From: Lathyrus oleraceus
Lineage: Eukaryota > Streptophyta > Magnoliopsida > Fabales > Fabaceae
Direction of reading: 5' to 3'
DNA length: 64,000 nt
NCBI RefSeq assembly: GCF_024323335.1
Contig: NC_066585.1
Coordinates: forward strand, 81,443,359 to 81,507,358
Part shown: in pieces, positions 1 through 12,590 of the stretch
How the letters are laid out: each line of letters opens with the position of its first letter
Numbering within the stretch: the first letter of the stretch is position 1
The notes under the pieces: model-generated
Databases searched by the model: none
Told to the model about the DNA's origin: nothing
Seen by the model: the letters and a program-made list of their open reading frames with translations, nothing else
Position numbers and translations under genes: made by a program

Positions 1-1438
1 TTAAAAACATATCACATGTAAAACAAGGTTCCATAATTGTGACCCGACTCTTGGTCATTTCAGCTTAAACATTGCTTCCAAATTCTTCCCTACATGTTCA
101 AAACTTGCTTGAGTGTCTTTCATAAAGACTGTTAAGGCTTTTTCAAGTGGTTTCCTTTGTGGTGCTTAAGGAACATGCGGGACTCCGTGATTTGCATTTA
201 AAGTCTCATTATTTCTCCATATAAAATTTAGACGATCTTTCCAACCAGGAGTGTATGTGTTGAATAAGGATCATTTTTCTGAAAGTTTGCATACTTATAT
301 TTAACACTAACTCCCTCTAGTACATAGTTTCCATATGCATGTCCTTCCCCACAAAAATCATACCTTAAGATCTGAACCTGACTTGCGTTTGTCAGAATAA
401 TAGCGGCTACGACTAACTATTTCAAAATAACCTAAGTTGAGCTAAAGCTATTGTATTTACATCTAATTCAAGCACACCTTTTGATTTGATTGTTTGGTCA
501 CTTGTTGAGAGATACTCATTCTGCCATATTCTTTCTATCAACTAATTTACCTCGTCTTCATTCTTAGATCTTATGGTACCTCCAACTGAGGCATCTAAAA
601 GCATTCTCGTTTGAGATTTGATACATTTGGTAAAATGTGTCGTATGTTCCATAGTGCTCATATTGTGATTCAGATATCTTAAGAGTAACAACTTGAATCT
701 CTCTCATGCATCAGACAATGACTCAAAATCACGTTGGTTAAAATTTGAGATTTCTGCTCTTCTCTCGATGAACTTCACATTTGAAAAAAGTCTCTCTAGA
801 AACTTATCTAATTCCTTCCAAGTCTGAATAGTATCGTTTGGTATACATTATAATCAGTCTTTTGGCCGACATGTCAAAGGGAAACTAAATTACTGTAGTT
901 TTACATGATCTTTAGTCACGTCATTCGGCTTTCACATTGAACAAGTCTCATAAAATTTAGCCAGATGCTCCCAAGGATCTCTAATAGCTTGGCCATCGAA
1001 CATGTTGTCTCTTAAACCTGAAAGCACATAATTTTTTGTATTAAAAGTAACAGGGTTAACAGGCTGAAAACCTAAGTATATCTGTCCATCATCATTTCTC
1101 CTGCATTAATTCCCCATAGGCTGTCTTGTTTGAATAGCCATATCTTATACCCTTCTTATTCTTCTAGTTCCTCTTTAACTTGCTGTGCTTCTCTTCTCAC
1201 TTTCCTAATTGCTCATGTGGTTCTTTTGATTTGTGAATCTAACGATATCAATGTTAAACTCGAACCTCGCATAAATAAACAAACAATATCTAAGTAGCAT
1301 TGCACCAATAAAACTAAATAAGTGTAGAAAAATAAAATAGCACAAACTGAAAATAACCTTAAAATTAACTAAAAAATAAATTTCAAAATAAAAAAGTAAA
1401 ATGTAGTATAAAAATTGTCTTCTTGAAACTATCAATAA
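1..1438 (-). pseudogene. Degenerate Athila-type gag region of a Ty3/gypsy element
   Basis: Reading the minus strand between about 1003 and 555 gives a broken gag-like protein with segments RDPWEHLAKFYETC, WKELDKFLERLF, FESLSDA and LLDASVGGTIRSKNEDE. This order matches the retrotransposon gag domain of Athila-lineage elements, which forms the particle shell. Several stop codons interrupt the frame and no start or zinc knuckle is visible, so it is a relic. The primer-binding site and LTR end lie immediately to the right (1439-1463), as expected for a minus-strand element whose body runs off the left edge of the window. The A/T-rich remainder holds nothing else I can assign. Athila versus another Ty3 lineage rests on the gag wording and the primer site. 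Confidence 0.6.
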
Positions 1439-1456
1439 TCTCCGACAATGGCGCCA
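1439..1456 (-). other. Primer-binding site of the Athila-like element (tRNA-Asp type)
   Basis: The minus strand reads TGGCGCCATTGTCGGAGA. This is close to the TGGCGCC-GTTG-TCGGGGA primer site common in Athila/Tat relatives, which pairs with the 3' end of an aspartate tRNA. It sits six bases inside the LTR end at 1463, the normal place for such a site. Confidence 0.65.
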
Positions 1457-1462
1457 AATATT

Positions 1463-1763
1463 TGATGGCTTTCATAGCAAGTGAACTAATCATGTCAAAG
1501 TAATAAAACATAAAATCGTCTCTACATGGATTGCATTATTTTTAACAAGGTGAAATTTGTGCTATTTGAAAAGTAAAATTGGGGGTATGCTTTAGAGTAC
1601 GCTGAAAAGGTAAAACTTGAATAAAATTTCAGGTGAGAAAATGAATATGACTTATTCGAATCCCCTATTTTTCCTATGTTGATAATTGTACTTATTTGAA
1701 TAGAATTGACTTTATAAATTTACGGAGAATTAACAACAACACCATTCTCAATTTCTTGGTGTA
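1463..1763 (-). mobile_element. 3' end of an Athila-like LTR, interrupted by solo LTR A
   Basis: The segment begins with TG at 1463 next to the primer-binding site, so it is the downstream end of a minus-strand LTR. It breaks off at 1763, where LTR A begins. The five bases GTGTA at 1759-1763 recur at 10496-10500, so the rest of this LTR resumes at 10496. No coding capacity is visible. Confidence 0.6.
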
Positions 1764-4102
1764 TGTCGCTACCATATTTTTTCGATCGGATAACGAGGGA
1801 ACCGAGACTTCCGTCTTATTTAAAGAGAAAACAGGAGAGTCACCACCAAATTTTATTTATATGCCTATATCGGAGAGGCGAGGGGAAATAGTCGATAAAA
1901 CCCTCGAAAAAAGAGATGTGCCTGGAAAACGCAAAAAGGGATAAGAAATCGATCTTGCAATCGAGATTTGGGTTCGGAAGTCGGTTACGCAAGGGGAAGA
2001 TATTAGCATCCTTCACGTCTATGGTACTCCATGAGAACCGTTTGGGTTGTTTATGTATGCGGCTATTTATCATATTTATTGGTTTATTTTCAAAAGAGTG
2101 TGTAACAAAATGATTGGACTCTGGGAGTTTTTTTAATTATGCTTGCTAAGGATTGTGACCCTTGTGCCTACATATCACTCATCGGGGATGAGGAATCAGA
2201 GCTTCGTAGTTCGGAAAGGAAATGCTTGTGTGTTGGTTGATTATACCTTTGAGAAAATGGTTTTCAGAGTGGTGTCCTAAGGCACAAAAAGTAGGTTTGA
2301 TGGGTTGAGTTAATTTTACCTTGAATAAGGGTTTATGAATAGGTCCTAGGATGAAATCCTCTAAGTCCAAGTTGGTCTTATCATTTTATCAAGTTTTTGA
2401 TGTTTTTAATATATGATAACAAATAAAGATAAATGACAATAAGATAAACATACATGATGAGTTTATACAATGGATATGATGATGATGAGTATTTAAATGT
2501 AAATTACAAAGTAAATAACATAAAAGTAAATATCAAAATGATAATAATAAAGGTTAGTAGTAATCAAAGTTAAAAAATTATGTTAAGATAGTATTATGAA
2601 TAACAGACCAACACTTGAGGAGTATCTATCCTTAGGTCAATAGATTCAAAATATGGCGCATCATTGGATAACTTATCACTGATGCAAAGTATTGAAGATG
2701 ATGAAAGGATCAACTTGCAATAGATTTGTAACAATGAAAGTTATACTACCCCAAGTCCATCTATCAATAGATTGACAAAAGGAAGACTATACAAACTCAA
2801 GGTTGAAATTTTAATGGTTGATTAAGTTATTAAGTTAAGCAAATTATAAGATCAATATACAATATTAACAAGATAGTAAGAGTTAGTGTATAATATAAAA
2901 AAGTAAGTATAAAGGGTTAGTGGGTTAGTATAAACCAAAAGAAATAACAATGTTTCAAATGAAATCATAAATTAGCATATGTATGAGCAAGACTTCATCT
3001 ACAAGTCAAATGACCCAAGTTGATTGATGTAGGGGTAACCTATCCATGCTCAAAAGTACCATGAATGATCACTTGATCATTTTTCATTAGTAGGTTTGAA
3101 GTATGGAAGGTTCAACCAACCCTAATCAAATCAATATCGTGATAAGTGTAGATTTCATAAGCCTTAAGGTTGAAGACCTCATAAGTCCATCATGAAATAT
3201 CTAAATGACTTGAAACAAGACATAAATAAATACTAGGGACACAAATAATGAGGGTCTATGTTGAACATATTTTCAGAATAAATAAAATAATTGGGTTACA
3301 AAATAAATCAAAGTTGGAAATAAAATACGCTAAAAATAAATAAAATGAAAATGAAACAAAATAGAATAAACATTTTGCACCCCTGACTTGGGGTCACGGG
3401 GGGATCAACCCCCTCTCCCACTGGGCCAAGCACTCGCTTGTGAAAGAAAATGCACTTAACAAAATAAATAATATAACAACAATTAAAAAAGGATGTGCGC
3501 GCTAATCAACCAACCAGAGTGGAACGCGACATATATTTAAATTAAAAAAAAGTGCAAACGGTCGTCTTCAACCTTCAACCTTCAAAAGTCAAAACCCAGA
3601 AATAAGTATTTTTAACTAGATTTTTTCATGGACTCATCTTGCAAACACATAGACAAACTAACCTCCAGACTCATGAGCCATTGATTGACTTTGAGTATGG
3701 AGTATTTTGCCACGAATCAGAAGAACAAACTTTACATAGTTTAAGAACTAAATGCTAAAAATGGATCAAGCAAAGCTAAAAGTTTAGGGTTAATGATCAG
3801 AAAAGAATTTCGAGTCGAGTGGTAACTTGTTTGGATGATGGGGGTGAAGGGAACTACTTGATCGGAATCGATCTCAGAGTGAAGTTCCGATTACTTAACT
3901 CAGCTCAGGTGAGGCTCAGGGAAGGTGAGTCAGGACTTGGGAGAGTTTGAGTGGAGGTCAGTGAAGGTTTCTGGATGGTTGTTTAAGGTTAAAACACTTT
4001 GAAACTCAAAACACGAATCTCTATTTTTGGAGGTGTAGCTCAAGTTAGCACCAAATTTTTTGTGGTTTTAGAAGCTTGTAAAATGAAGGGGACACCTTCC
4101 CC

Positions 4103-4110
4103 TATTTATA
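4103..4110 (-). promoter_or_regulatory. TATA box of LTR A
   Basis: The minus strand reads TATAAATA within CCTATAAATAGGG. The position inside the LTR and the orientation suit an RNA polymerase II start for the retroelement transcript. Confidence 0.55.
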
Positions 4111-7100
4111 GGAAAGGTGCGTGGATGGTTTGGTGGGAAGGAAGTGGAAGTTTGCTTCAGAATGGCATGAAGCTCGAAGCATGCTCAAGGTTGGACATGG
4201 GGGGACATGTGTGGTTGTGCTCTGACCTTGCTTGCACCTCAGACCATTTTTATTTGGTCCTTAGCATGGATTAGGAACAGACAAGGGACTTGGTTTGGCC
4301 TGCTATGGATTTTTCTTTTTACCATTTTGGGCAAAATCTGATTTTGCACCTGGGATCGGATTTTGCAATGTGAGGAGTTTTGTCATCCAAGTTGAATTTC
4401 AATTACACCACAATACCATATGCAATATGTTTGGGGACCATTGGGATTAGATTGAAGTGTTTTGAGGACTTGGTGAATGGAAATGCAAAACCTGTCTTGA
4501 CCTGTCTGGTTTGGCCAATCAGGATGATCATCAATGTTTGAACCAATGCCAAATGAATTTTGCTTGTGCTTTTTGTTCAAAACTTGTGCCAAATCTCCCT
4601 TTCCATGTCCTTAACTGAATGAAAAAGAACCAGGTCAAAGGGAGTTGTGGTTTTGGAATGGAAATGTGCTAAAGTAGTGATCTTGGTCATGTTTTAGGGC
4701 ATGATAGGCATGTCGGACCAGCTTGGCCAATGCAAACTTTGAGGTCCTTCCTCAATAAATTAGGTATTCAACCTTGAAAAAAAGTTGGAGAGTAACTTAT
4801 TTAAGACATTTGGATCAAAGTGGAATTCAAAAATTTTGTGAAATGAGAAAGTTATGGTCTTTGGAACTTTCCATAGGCCATTCTTTCCAAAATGTGACCA
4901 ACCAACATGACCTAAAAATGTGATTTTATGATTTCTTGATTTCCAAGGAACAATGGTGGATGTTTTAAACTCATATGATCCTACCATGACGGGAAATGAG
5001 ATTTGGATCTGTGTGGCATGAGTTTAGGTCAAGTTCATGGGTGGATCAAATGCATTGAAAGTTGAGAAATCATGACCAAACCAAATACTTGTAACATTGA
5101 TTGAATGGATGTTAAAATGATGGATTTTGATGGTAATGGACATGAATTGATGTTGAATGAATGGTGGGGTGATTAGATTACCAAAATGAAGCAAGGTCAA
5201 TGATGAAGGGATGCCAAAATTAGGGTTTCTTAAGCCATGAGTTTCCTCAAGAACCAAGGTCAAGCAACTAGGGTTTGGTGATTCAAGGGTCATTTTGAGA
5301 TGTTTCAAAGGTGTGGGGCACGAACAAACTTTGAATTTGAGGGGTCCTCAATGGCATGGTCATTATTATGGGAAATCATGACTTGTACAAGCTAAATGAG
5401 TGTCAAAAGCTAGGGTTAGGGTCCTTGGGTGACCAGATGAATCTTGATGCTTCTTCAAAGGGGACTCACAATCCAAATTGGGTTTGGAGAGTGAGTGAGA
5501 TGACTTGAGTGATCCTCCAAGCATTTTTGGATGCTTGAGGATGAGATTAAGGTTAAGGTGGCTTGGACACACCCTATCATGGCAAGAGGATCTTGAATCT
5601 CCACATATAGATCCCATGTGTAATACCCCAATTTTGATCCTAAGATCCCTCATGTTATTCTCATCATATTCATTGGCATTGGGATCACACATTGGCATCC
5701 TCCTTACCCCTCATTCATTGGGTTTTCATTGGGAGAGATCACCAAGCACCATATGATTTTATCATACTTCATTTTCCTTTGTTTACTAACCAAAATACCA
5801 AAAATATGTCATTATATAGTTTAACTCTTTTGTAGGTAGTGTGTATGCTCACCTATGATATATCAAGCTCATATCTAGGGTTTAATACCCTCAATGCAAG
5901 GATCTCAATCAAGAAAGTGGTCTACTATGGCTCTAAGTATCATATATGTATCCCCATTATCTTCACATGTTATTTTGATCAATAAATCATCAAGAGTTTG
6001 GAGTTGGTTTGCCTTGGAAACCCTAATTCATCTGGGTATCTTATGTGACTTCTTCAACAAAGTTTCTTCACAAATTGATAAAATATTTCAAGGGATACTT
6101 CACATTAAATAATATTATGCATATATGATCCCCCATGAGTCCCAAAAGTCAAGAGAACATCAAGCTAGCAAGTTGGTTCATGGTGGTTGACCAGAGGAAG
6201 CCAACTGGTCAAAACTGGGGTTCCCTAGACCCTATCTCCTACAATATTTGTCATATGAAAATGATTCCAAGAGAAAATTTACTCTACATGACATTACAAA
6301 CAATTTTCATGTTGAGGTCAAGAGCTAGTTTTTCTTGGAAAGTCATTTTTTATGGTGAAAGATTATAGGTCATTTTGTCTAAACCCTAATTTGAAAGTCA
6401 ACTTCCCAAGACCATAACTTGCTCAATTTTTATGAGATGAAAACCATTCAAATTGAATGATCAAACTAAAGATGTCTAATTCAACTTTGATGTTTGGAGG
6501 AAGTTCAAATTCAACTTGAAAATTCATGTGATAATAGGAAACATGATAGGTCATTTTGGGCCAATACCATTGAACAAGTGATTTTCCTCAACTTCTAAAA
6601 TGCATAAATCCTTCATGTTAAATCCAAATAAGGTCAAATTTGCGACCAAATTGAAGGGATTTGAAATATATACAACTTTGGTGAAGGAACGTTTCTCATT
6701 TGAAGTGCATAGAAAAAGTTATTCAAGGTTGAAGAAGTGAATATATGGCTTGACACTTCAATTTTTTTTTGATATGTTTGATTTTCCAAACTTACACCTC
6801 AAAATTCATCATGATCCAAGCTTCAAATGAAAAAGTGTTCAACATGAAAGTTGTTTCTCTTGATCTAACCTTTCCCAAAAGTCCAGATTCATCTCATTTG
6901 GACAAATTATGAATGACTTGCGCATGGCTTAAAGTTGAAGGACCATTTGGAAGATTTGAAGTTCCACTTTTCATACACGATTGCATGACCTTTCCACATG
7001 ATTTCAACATTGCTTACATACAATCTTGGACCTAAATGCATCATTACATGGGCCTATCACACGCCCATGCAAGCATGCAAGTGGGGTTTCCAATTTTGGC

Positions 7101-7136
7101 CAAAAATGGAAGTGTGCAATTATCAATCTCCTTGGC

Positions 7137-7144
7137 TATAAATA
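7137..7144 (+). promoter_or_regulatory. TATA box of LTR B
   Basis: TATAAATA occurs in GGCTATAAATAGAAGC, about 1.5 kb into the LTR. This is a strong plant-type TATA context and probably marks the U3/R side of the LTR. Confidence 0.6.
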
Positions 7145-10100
7145 GAAGCTCAATTGCTCAGAATTAAGGACCCTGGCGCGCAAGTTTTGAATCAGCAACC
7201 CTAAACCCTCACATTCATAGGATAAGCTTAAAGATTTTCTTTGAAAATCGAGTTTAAATCTCACACTATTTTTGAGATTGAAACTCCAAGAGTCCTTCTT
7301 CTTCTTTGATCCATTTTCACTCCATCAAGCATATGAAGCAAGGCCAAGCATAATTGAGAGCAAGATCGTGCCAATCTGAAGCTACATTGAAGGTGATTTT
7401 CAGAATTTTTCATCTCTTTGATTCTCACTCAATTCTCCATTATTCTTGTTGATTTTTGGTTGTCTGAAGTCCTATCAATGTAGGCAACAAGATTGAGTTG
7501 CTTAGAGGTCAAATCAAAGCAACTCAGGTCATGATTCTCAAAATTCAACTCCCTGTATCTTTCTATATACTTGGAGTTTGACTAAATTGAGGCCAAATTC
7601 GAGCTACTGTGCATTTTTTCTTTAAATACATGTCCTCATTTTTTATTTTGATGATGGTTGAAGGTGGACCAGTCCGGTGAGATCCACTGAAGAAGAAGAC
7701 CAAAGCTCTGGCTCCGACAATGTGTTGGCGTGTCTTTGAACCACATGATCCATTCATTTTGTTTTAATCTTAGGCGTTGGTTTTAATTACCACATGTGCA
7801 GCGCTGTTGACTCAAGAATACATGGATAGCGCGCTCTGATCCACTTGATATGCCACCTCAATTAATGAGGGAGATCAAGTGGTCCACGCTTTTTTGTAAT
7901 TTTTTATTTTTATTTTTATTGTCTTATTTTCATTAATTCATATTAATTTTAATATTGATCCAAAAAATATGGGACTTTCACCAAAAAAATTCAAATATTT
8001 TTTCTTTCATTTTCTGAATTAAAATTATTTTTTGGATCAATATTAATATTTTTCATGATTTAATTGTTTTTGTGCATATTTTTATATGTTTAAAAATACT
8101 TTTAAGTTTCCAAAAATTACGAAAATTTTTCTCCAAGGTCCTTTGACTTTAATTGACCTAGGATAAATATATTGGCCATTTATTTGGTGTTTTGAAGAGA
8201 TTTTAGGTTTTTGATTAAACATAATTTAATTTAATGCATTTTTAATTGATTTTTAATTTGTTTAATTGAAATAAATTATGTAGAGCTATTTGTATTTACT
8301 TGTGTAGTTTGACTTTTGTTGTTTGGACCTTGGTCAAGGTTGATTTGACTTTATTGGATTAAAATCATTGGATTTAGGGGATTGATAAAATACACATTTC
8401 ATCTCCCAAAATGAATGAATGATTTTAATTTGATAAAAGTTCTCCCATGACGAATTTGTGTTTGTCTCATCCCCCCCCCCCCTCTTCATCTTCAATCCCC
8501 TTCTATCCCATCCATTTCATTGACCTATGATATCTCTATATCCTAAGGCTAATTGGTTCATAAACCAATATAATTATGAATGAGATTAGGTCCACCCTTT
8601 TGCGATTTTCTTTTTAAGTGTGATATGTTTTAGAAGTATGGTTTATTGTACTATATCTCTAACATGCATTAACACTAAAATCTCAATTGCCCAGCCTCAG
8701 ATAGTTGAGACTTCTATATAAGTCCAATTACGATTGCTTAACATAACGCTAAATTTTGACCCAAAAGGCATATCATTCTAGTAAGTGGGATTGTAAGTCT
8801 CCCCCCTTTCATGGTACTGTGTGAAAACTTGACCTTATTTCCATCCTTTGGAAGATGTCTTGGTTCAAGGATCCATGCTTGTGAATAGAGGGTTGAGTGT
8901 TCTCCAAAGAATGACTTAATCAATTGAAAAGCAAAAACAAGACTAACTTCTAATCAACTAACATTTGACTAAATTTTACTTTTATTGCTTTTAATTTCAA
9001 GTCATTTACTTTATGCACTTTAAATTCAAGTCATTTATCATTTTCCATTATTCATATCATTTAACTTTTTTACCTTAATGCTATTTTCACTTTACTCACT
9101 TGAGCCATATATTGTGAATATATTGTGATTGTATATACTTGTTTGTGTATTTTGATTTGTGCTTGTGGTCTTTTGGCCCCAATGTACATAATAACAACAA
9201 AAACCCTAAAAAATGTTTGTGTGGACTGTTGGATTTGATCTAAGACTTTGGACTCAGAATTAGGCAACATTCCCTATGCAAAAGGACTTGGCCAATGCCA
9301 ACATTTCTGAAACTAAGTGCTTGTGAATTGAACTTTCATCTGATGCAAGTGTTGAGATCCACTTGAGTTCATCTGCTACATGGTTTTGATGAAGATGTTA
9401 CTTTGAACCTGTGTCTAATGCCTATCTTTGAGCCATTCAAGGAGTTTTTTTCATCTGATACATGGAAGATTATGAAGAAGACTAGGAAGCTGCTAGCTTG
9501 GATGTGACTATCTTTATTTGATGCCTTGCTCTTCACCTTGCTAGTTGTGTATTGATATTGCTTGATTTCTAAAGTCCAAAGGGAAAATGGGTTTCTATAT
9601 GACACTCTTGTCTATTAGATTGCATCCCACTGGTCAGATCTTTTCGACTCTTAACTTTTAAATTTTTGCTTAGGATTAGTCTCTTCATCTCCTCCCACTT
9701 CTTAAATTTCAAATCTCTCCCCCCTTTCAAAATCTTCTTTGCCTGTTTTCTTTAAACTTAGAATTTATTTCAAATTAGAAACTTTGGCTTTATGTCATTG
9801 CATTTTAAAACTTCTTTCTTAATTCAAACTTGTAAATGAAGTTAACCATACTTGACTTAAAATTTCAAAAAGACAAAAACGAATTAACACTCATTCAAAC
9901 TCTTATAGGCCTTTTGTGCCTCTTTTAAACTTAAATTTTTGTTAAAAGCAACTCACTCACTTTGAAATTGTTACCACGAACTACGGGGTTTTGATCCCTC
10001 ATTTTTATGTTGGTACGTAGGCATAAGTCCGAAGGACTTGTTAAACACAGAAAAATATAATCAATGAATTCTTTTCTCATCCCCATACTCTGTTTTTTCT

Positions 10101-10309
10101 CAAACATCTTTTATCCAAAAACACATACACACATAAAAAAGGGCTTCCTAGGAGTACCTAGGACACTTTGGGTGCTAACACCTTCCCTCTGTGTAACCAA
10201 TCCCCTTACCTGTAATCTCTAGCATTTTATTAGTTTTGATTTGAAAACTTCTTATCTTTGGGTTTTTTTCATACTTTTCCCTTTTCCTTTGGAAACAATA
10301 AAAGTGTGG

Positions 10310-10320
10310 TGGCGACTCTG
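10310..10320 (+). other. Primer-site-like motif inside LTR B
   Basis: TGGCGACTCTG matches the first 11 bases of the arginine-tRNA primer site found outside the LTR in E1 (22981). It lies just downstream of an AATAAA-type signal and is present at the matching place in LTR A (with one change) and in the E1 and E2 LTRs. Confidence 0.5.
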
Positions 10321-10495
10321 GTTTTATTGATGTTAAGTTTATCCATAGCTTAATGGTCATGAATTTACCGCTACACCATGCCTTGAATTTATGGATTCTT
10401 GTGGATCATTAAGTACATATGCATATGAGATGACATGTATGGGATGTATGCTCATGAGTGTGATGCTGGGGTAGGGAAAATTTGAGAATATGACA

Positions 10496-12178
10496 GTGTA
10501 CAACTCACTAATTTGGACTATAATTCCCTAATTTCTTAGGCGAGCTGGATATCAAAATTAGGCGATTTAAGTGCGATAATTCCCTAGCCGAAACTTATAA
10601 TTTCATACTCCTACTTACTACTAAGTTGAACAATTATTTTATGTTAGATCGGTAGAGTTAGGGTCAGTAATCCCTACACATCTAAGTTCTAGTTGCGAGC
10701 TCGTCAAAACACAAAGAGAAATATGAAAAATAAAATTGAATAGAAAATATATAATCAAATCATTCAAACAACACCAAAAACCATATGATCCAACAGAGTA
10801 ACATTAGATTCATCTCCTAAGACCTTATCAAGATAAATTTAGCTACTTATAATAATACAAGTAAATACCATGAGTTTAGAGGAATAGTACATGTAAATCA
10901 ATGAAGGAGGAGGCTTCAATGGTTGAAAACTCCAATTTTTGAGCTCCAATAATGTCTTGTTGTCACTTCTATATCCAAATTTTGCAACCCTTGCAAAAGT
11001 GTATTTCCTCATCTTTTAAATCAATCAAAAAGGTGTCCAAGAAGCTATCATTGTATACACTATCACTTCCATCGTACACACTATGATTTTGTCACATCAG
11101 AATCGTGCATACAATGCTTTTAATAACACATATGATGCACTTTCTTTTCTTCATTGTGTACACAATGTTCTGTATAGTGCCCATGAATTTTGTAATAGTG
11201 TTTTTGTATTTTACTTATTGAATTTACACTTTTCATGTTTGATCCTCTATTATTCATTTGATCAAAAACCTACTATTTCTTCTACAATTTCTAATTAATT
11301 AACTCAAAAAAATTTACAAATAATAACAAGTACTTGTAAAATTTATGTAATAATAGAGTATGCTCAACTTCAACGTAAAGATAAGAGATCAAAAATAATA
11401 TTTAGTGTATCAAAACTAATAATATTTAGTGTATCAAAACTATTTTCGTGTTTAAACTAAATAAATTAAAAAATTTGTTGTGCGGAAGAGACTCAAATAT
11501 TCCGCTTTGGTGTTAGGTATCCCATAAGCTATAGTTACATTTTCTTTATATGTCCCACCGTCGATATTTAATTGCTAAGAACTTGCTTAGATTACGTTGT
11601 TTTGATTCTTTTAACCATTTTTTTCACTACATTAGATGTCTCTCACCTATAACATAACTAAAATGCCTTATGTTTCTTCCTTGAATTGAAGTTTTCCGTT
11701 TGTCAGGTTAGTAATGCTATTTATTGTTTACGGTTGAATTGTTGCAGACATGACTGTTAAGTAAATATTTTATTTTTCCATGTTTACCAAGCTACTAATG
11801 TTTGGCCATGCATTGACGTAAAAATTCACCGTTTTTACTCCCTAGGTAGAGCCTTACTATTTAGAACATAAAAAGCCGACTAAAAGCTATCCTATAAAAA
11901 AGCGTGAATAAGAAGATAAAAACGCATGATTGAATATAAAAACACTCTTTGGCACTAGTATTGGCTATACCTATACTACCAATTTGAAGCTAGCATTTTA
12001 TTGCCCTAAAAATATTGGAGATAGATATGGTTAGATGTTCCCCTTGGCTAGGGAAGTGTGCATCTGAATAAAAGCTCTGCACTACATGGTTCTATGTCCT
12101 GATGATATAGCTATTTAGAATTAGTGACGATGTTGCGTGGCTTAGTGTAATTGCTGCGAACATTTTCTGGTTTTGTTG
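10496..12178 (-). mobile_element. Continuation of the Athila-like LTR and flanking A/T-rich DNA
   Basis: The GTGTA duplication shows that position 10496 was joined to 1763 before LTR A inserted, so at least the first part of this stretch is the rest of the Athila-like LTR. I could not place its other end (expected CA on the plus strand). No coding region or RNA gene is visible. The plus-strand ORF at 11083-11298 has no recognisable content. The hAT element begins at 12187. Confidence 0.4.
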
Positions 12179-12186
12179 GTTGTCTG
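12179..12186. repeat. Target-site duplication of the hAT element, left copy
   Basis: GTTGTCTG directly precedes the transposon end and is repeated exactly at 18897-18904. Eight bases is the signature duplication of hAT transposons. Confidence 0.95.
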
Positions 12187-12365
12187 TAGGGCTGGACAAC
12201 GGGCCGGGTTGGGCGGTTTCGGGCCCAAAAGCCTCACCCATCCCAACCCGCGGTTAAGCCATATAAGCCCATTTTCGCCCATTTTTGTAATCGGTTTGGA
12301 CGGGTTGGGTTAGGACGGGTTGCGGGTTATGCAATCGGTTTAATCGGTTTTATTGGGTTGATATT
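12187..12365. repeat. Left terminal inverted repeat and subterminal motifs of the hAT element
   Basis: The first 14 bases are the inverted repeat. The next 170 bases repeat GGGTTGGG, GACGGGTTG and AATCGGTTT words in both orientations, matching GGGCGGGTTTGGG and GACCCGCCC words near the other end. They probably serve as transposase-binding sites. Confidence 0.75.
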
Positions 12366-12590
12366 ATTTTGAGCCCAATAATACATTTTGATAATATTTT
12401 GAGCTACAAATTACTACAATTTAGATTCAAAATAAATTCAAAGTATTAAAAACTTCAATCCAAAATAACAACTGTTATGCTACTTCCACACAGACCTTAA
12501 AAAGAAATTAATAAATTACAACCACTGTATGTCTGTATCATATACAAAAACTCAAAATACATGAGAAACAAGAGAACTTTTGAAAGTATA

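Larger units (their letters stand above)
5619..10375 (+). mobile_element. Solo LTR B of an Ogre-like element (4757 bp)
   Basis: It starts TGTAATACCCCAATTTTGAT and ends TTTACCGCTACA. Both ends are flanked by CCATG (5614-5618 and 10376-10380), a perfect 5-bp target-site duplication inside LTR A. No internal region is attached, so it is a solo LTR. It is the same family as LTR C (19835-38986, opposite strand): the two agree in length, in both termini and in many internal blocks. It has a TATA box at 7137, a 12-C run at 8471, an AATAAA-like signal at about 10298, and the motif TGGCGACTCTG at 10310, which copies the first bases of the Ogre primer site. Confidence 0.9.
1764..10495 (-). mobile_element. 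Solo LTR A of an Ogre-like element (about 4.0 kb, split by LTR B)
   Basis: Read on the minus strand, this LTR starts at 10495 with TGTCATATTCTCAAATTTTC and ends at 1764 with GGTAGCGACA. Its two parts are 1764-5618 and 10381-10495, about 3.97 kb. GTGTA flanks both outer ends (1759-1763 and 10496-10500), a perfect 5-bp target-site duplication. No primer site, polypurine tract or body is attached, so it is a solo LTR left by recombination between two LTRs. Near its 3' end (1830-1850) it has the GGTGGTGACTCTCC motif shared by the other Ogre-type LTRs here, and a TATA box lies at 4103-4110. Short open frames inside it are not genes. Confidence 0.85.

Noticed and set aside
1764..10495. Head-to-head LTR pair as one palindromic insertion
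   Set aside because: The TGTCATATTCTC end at 10495 is the start of the minus-strand LTR, and CCATG flanks the inner plus-strand LTR, so it is simple nesting of two solo LTRs.
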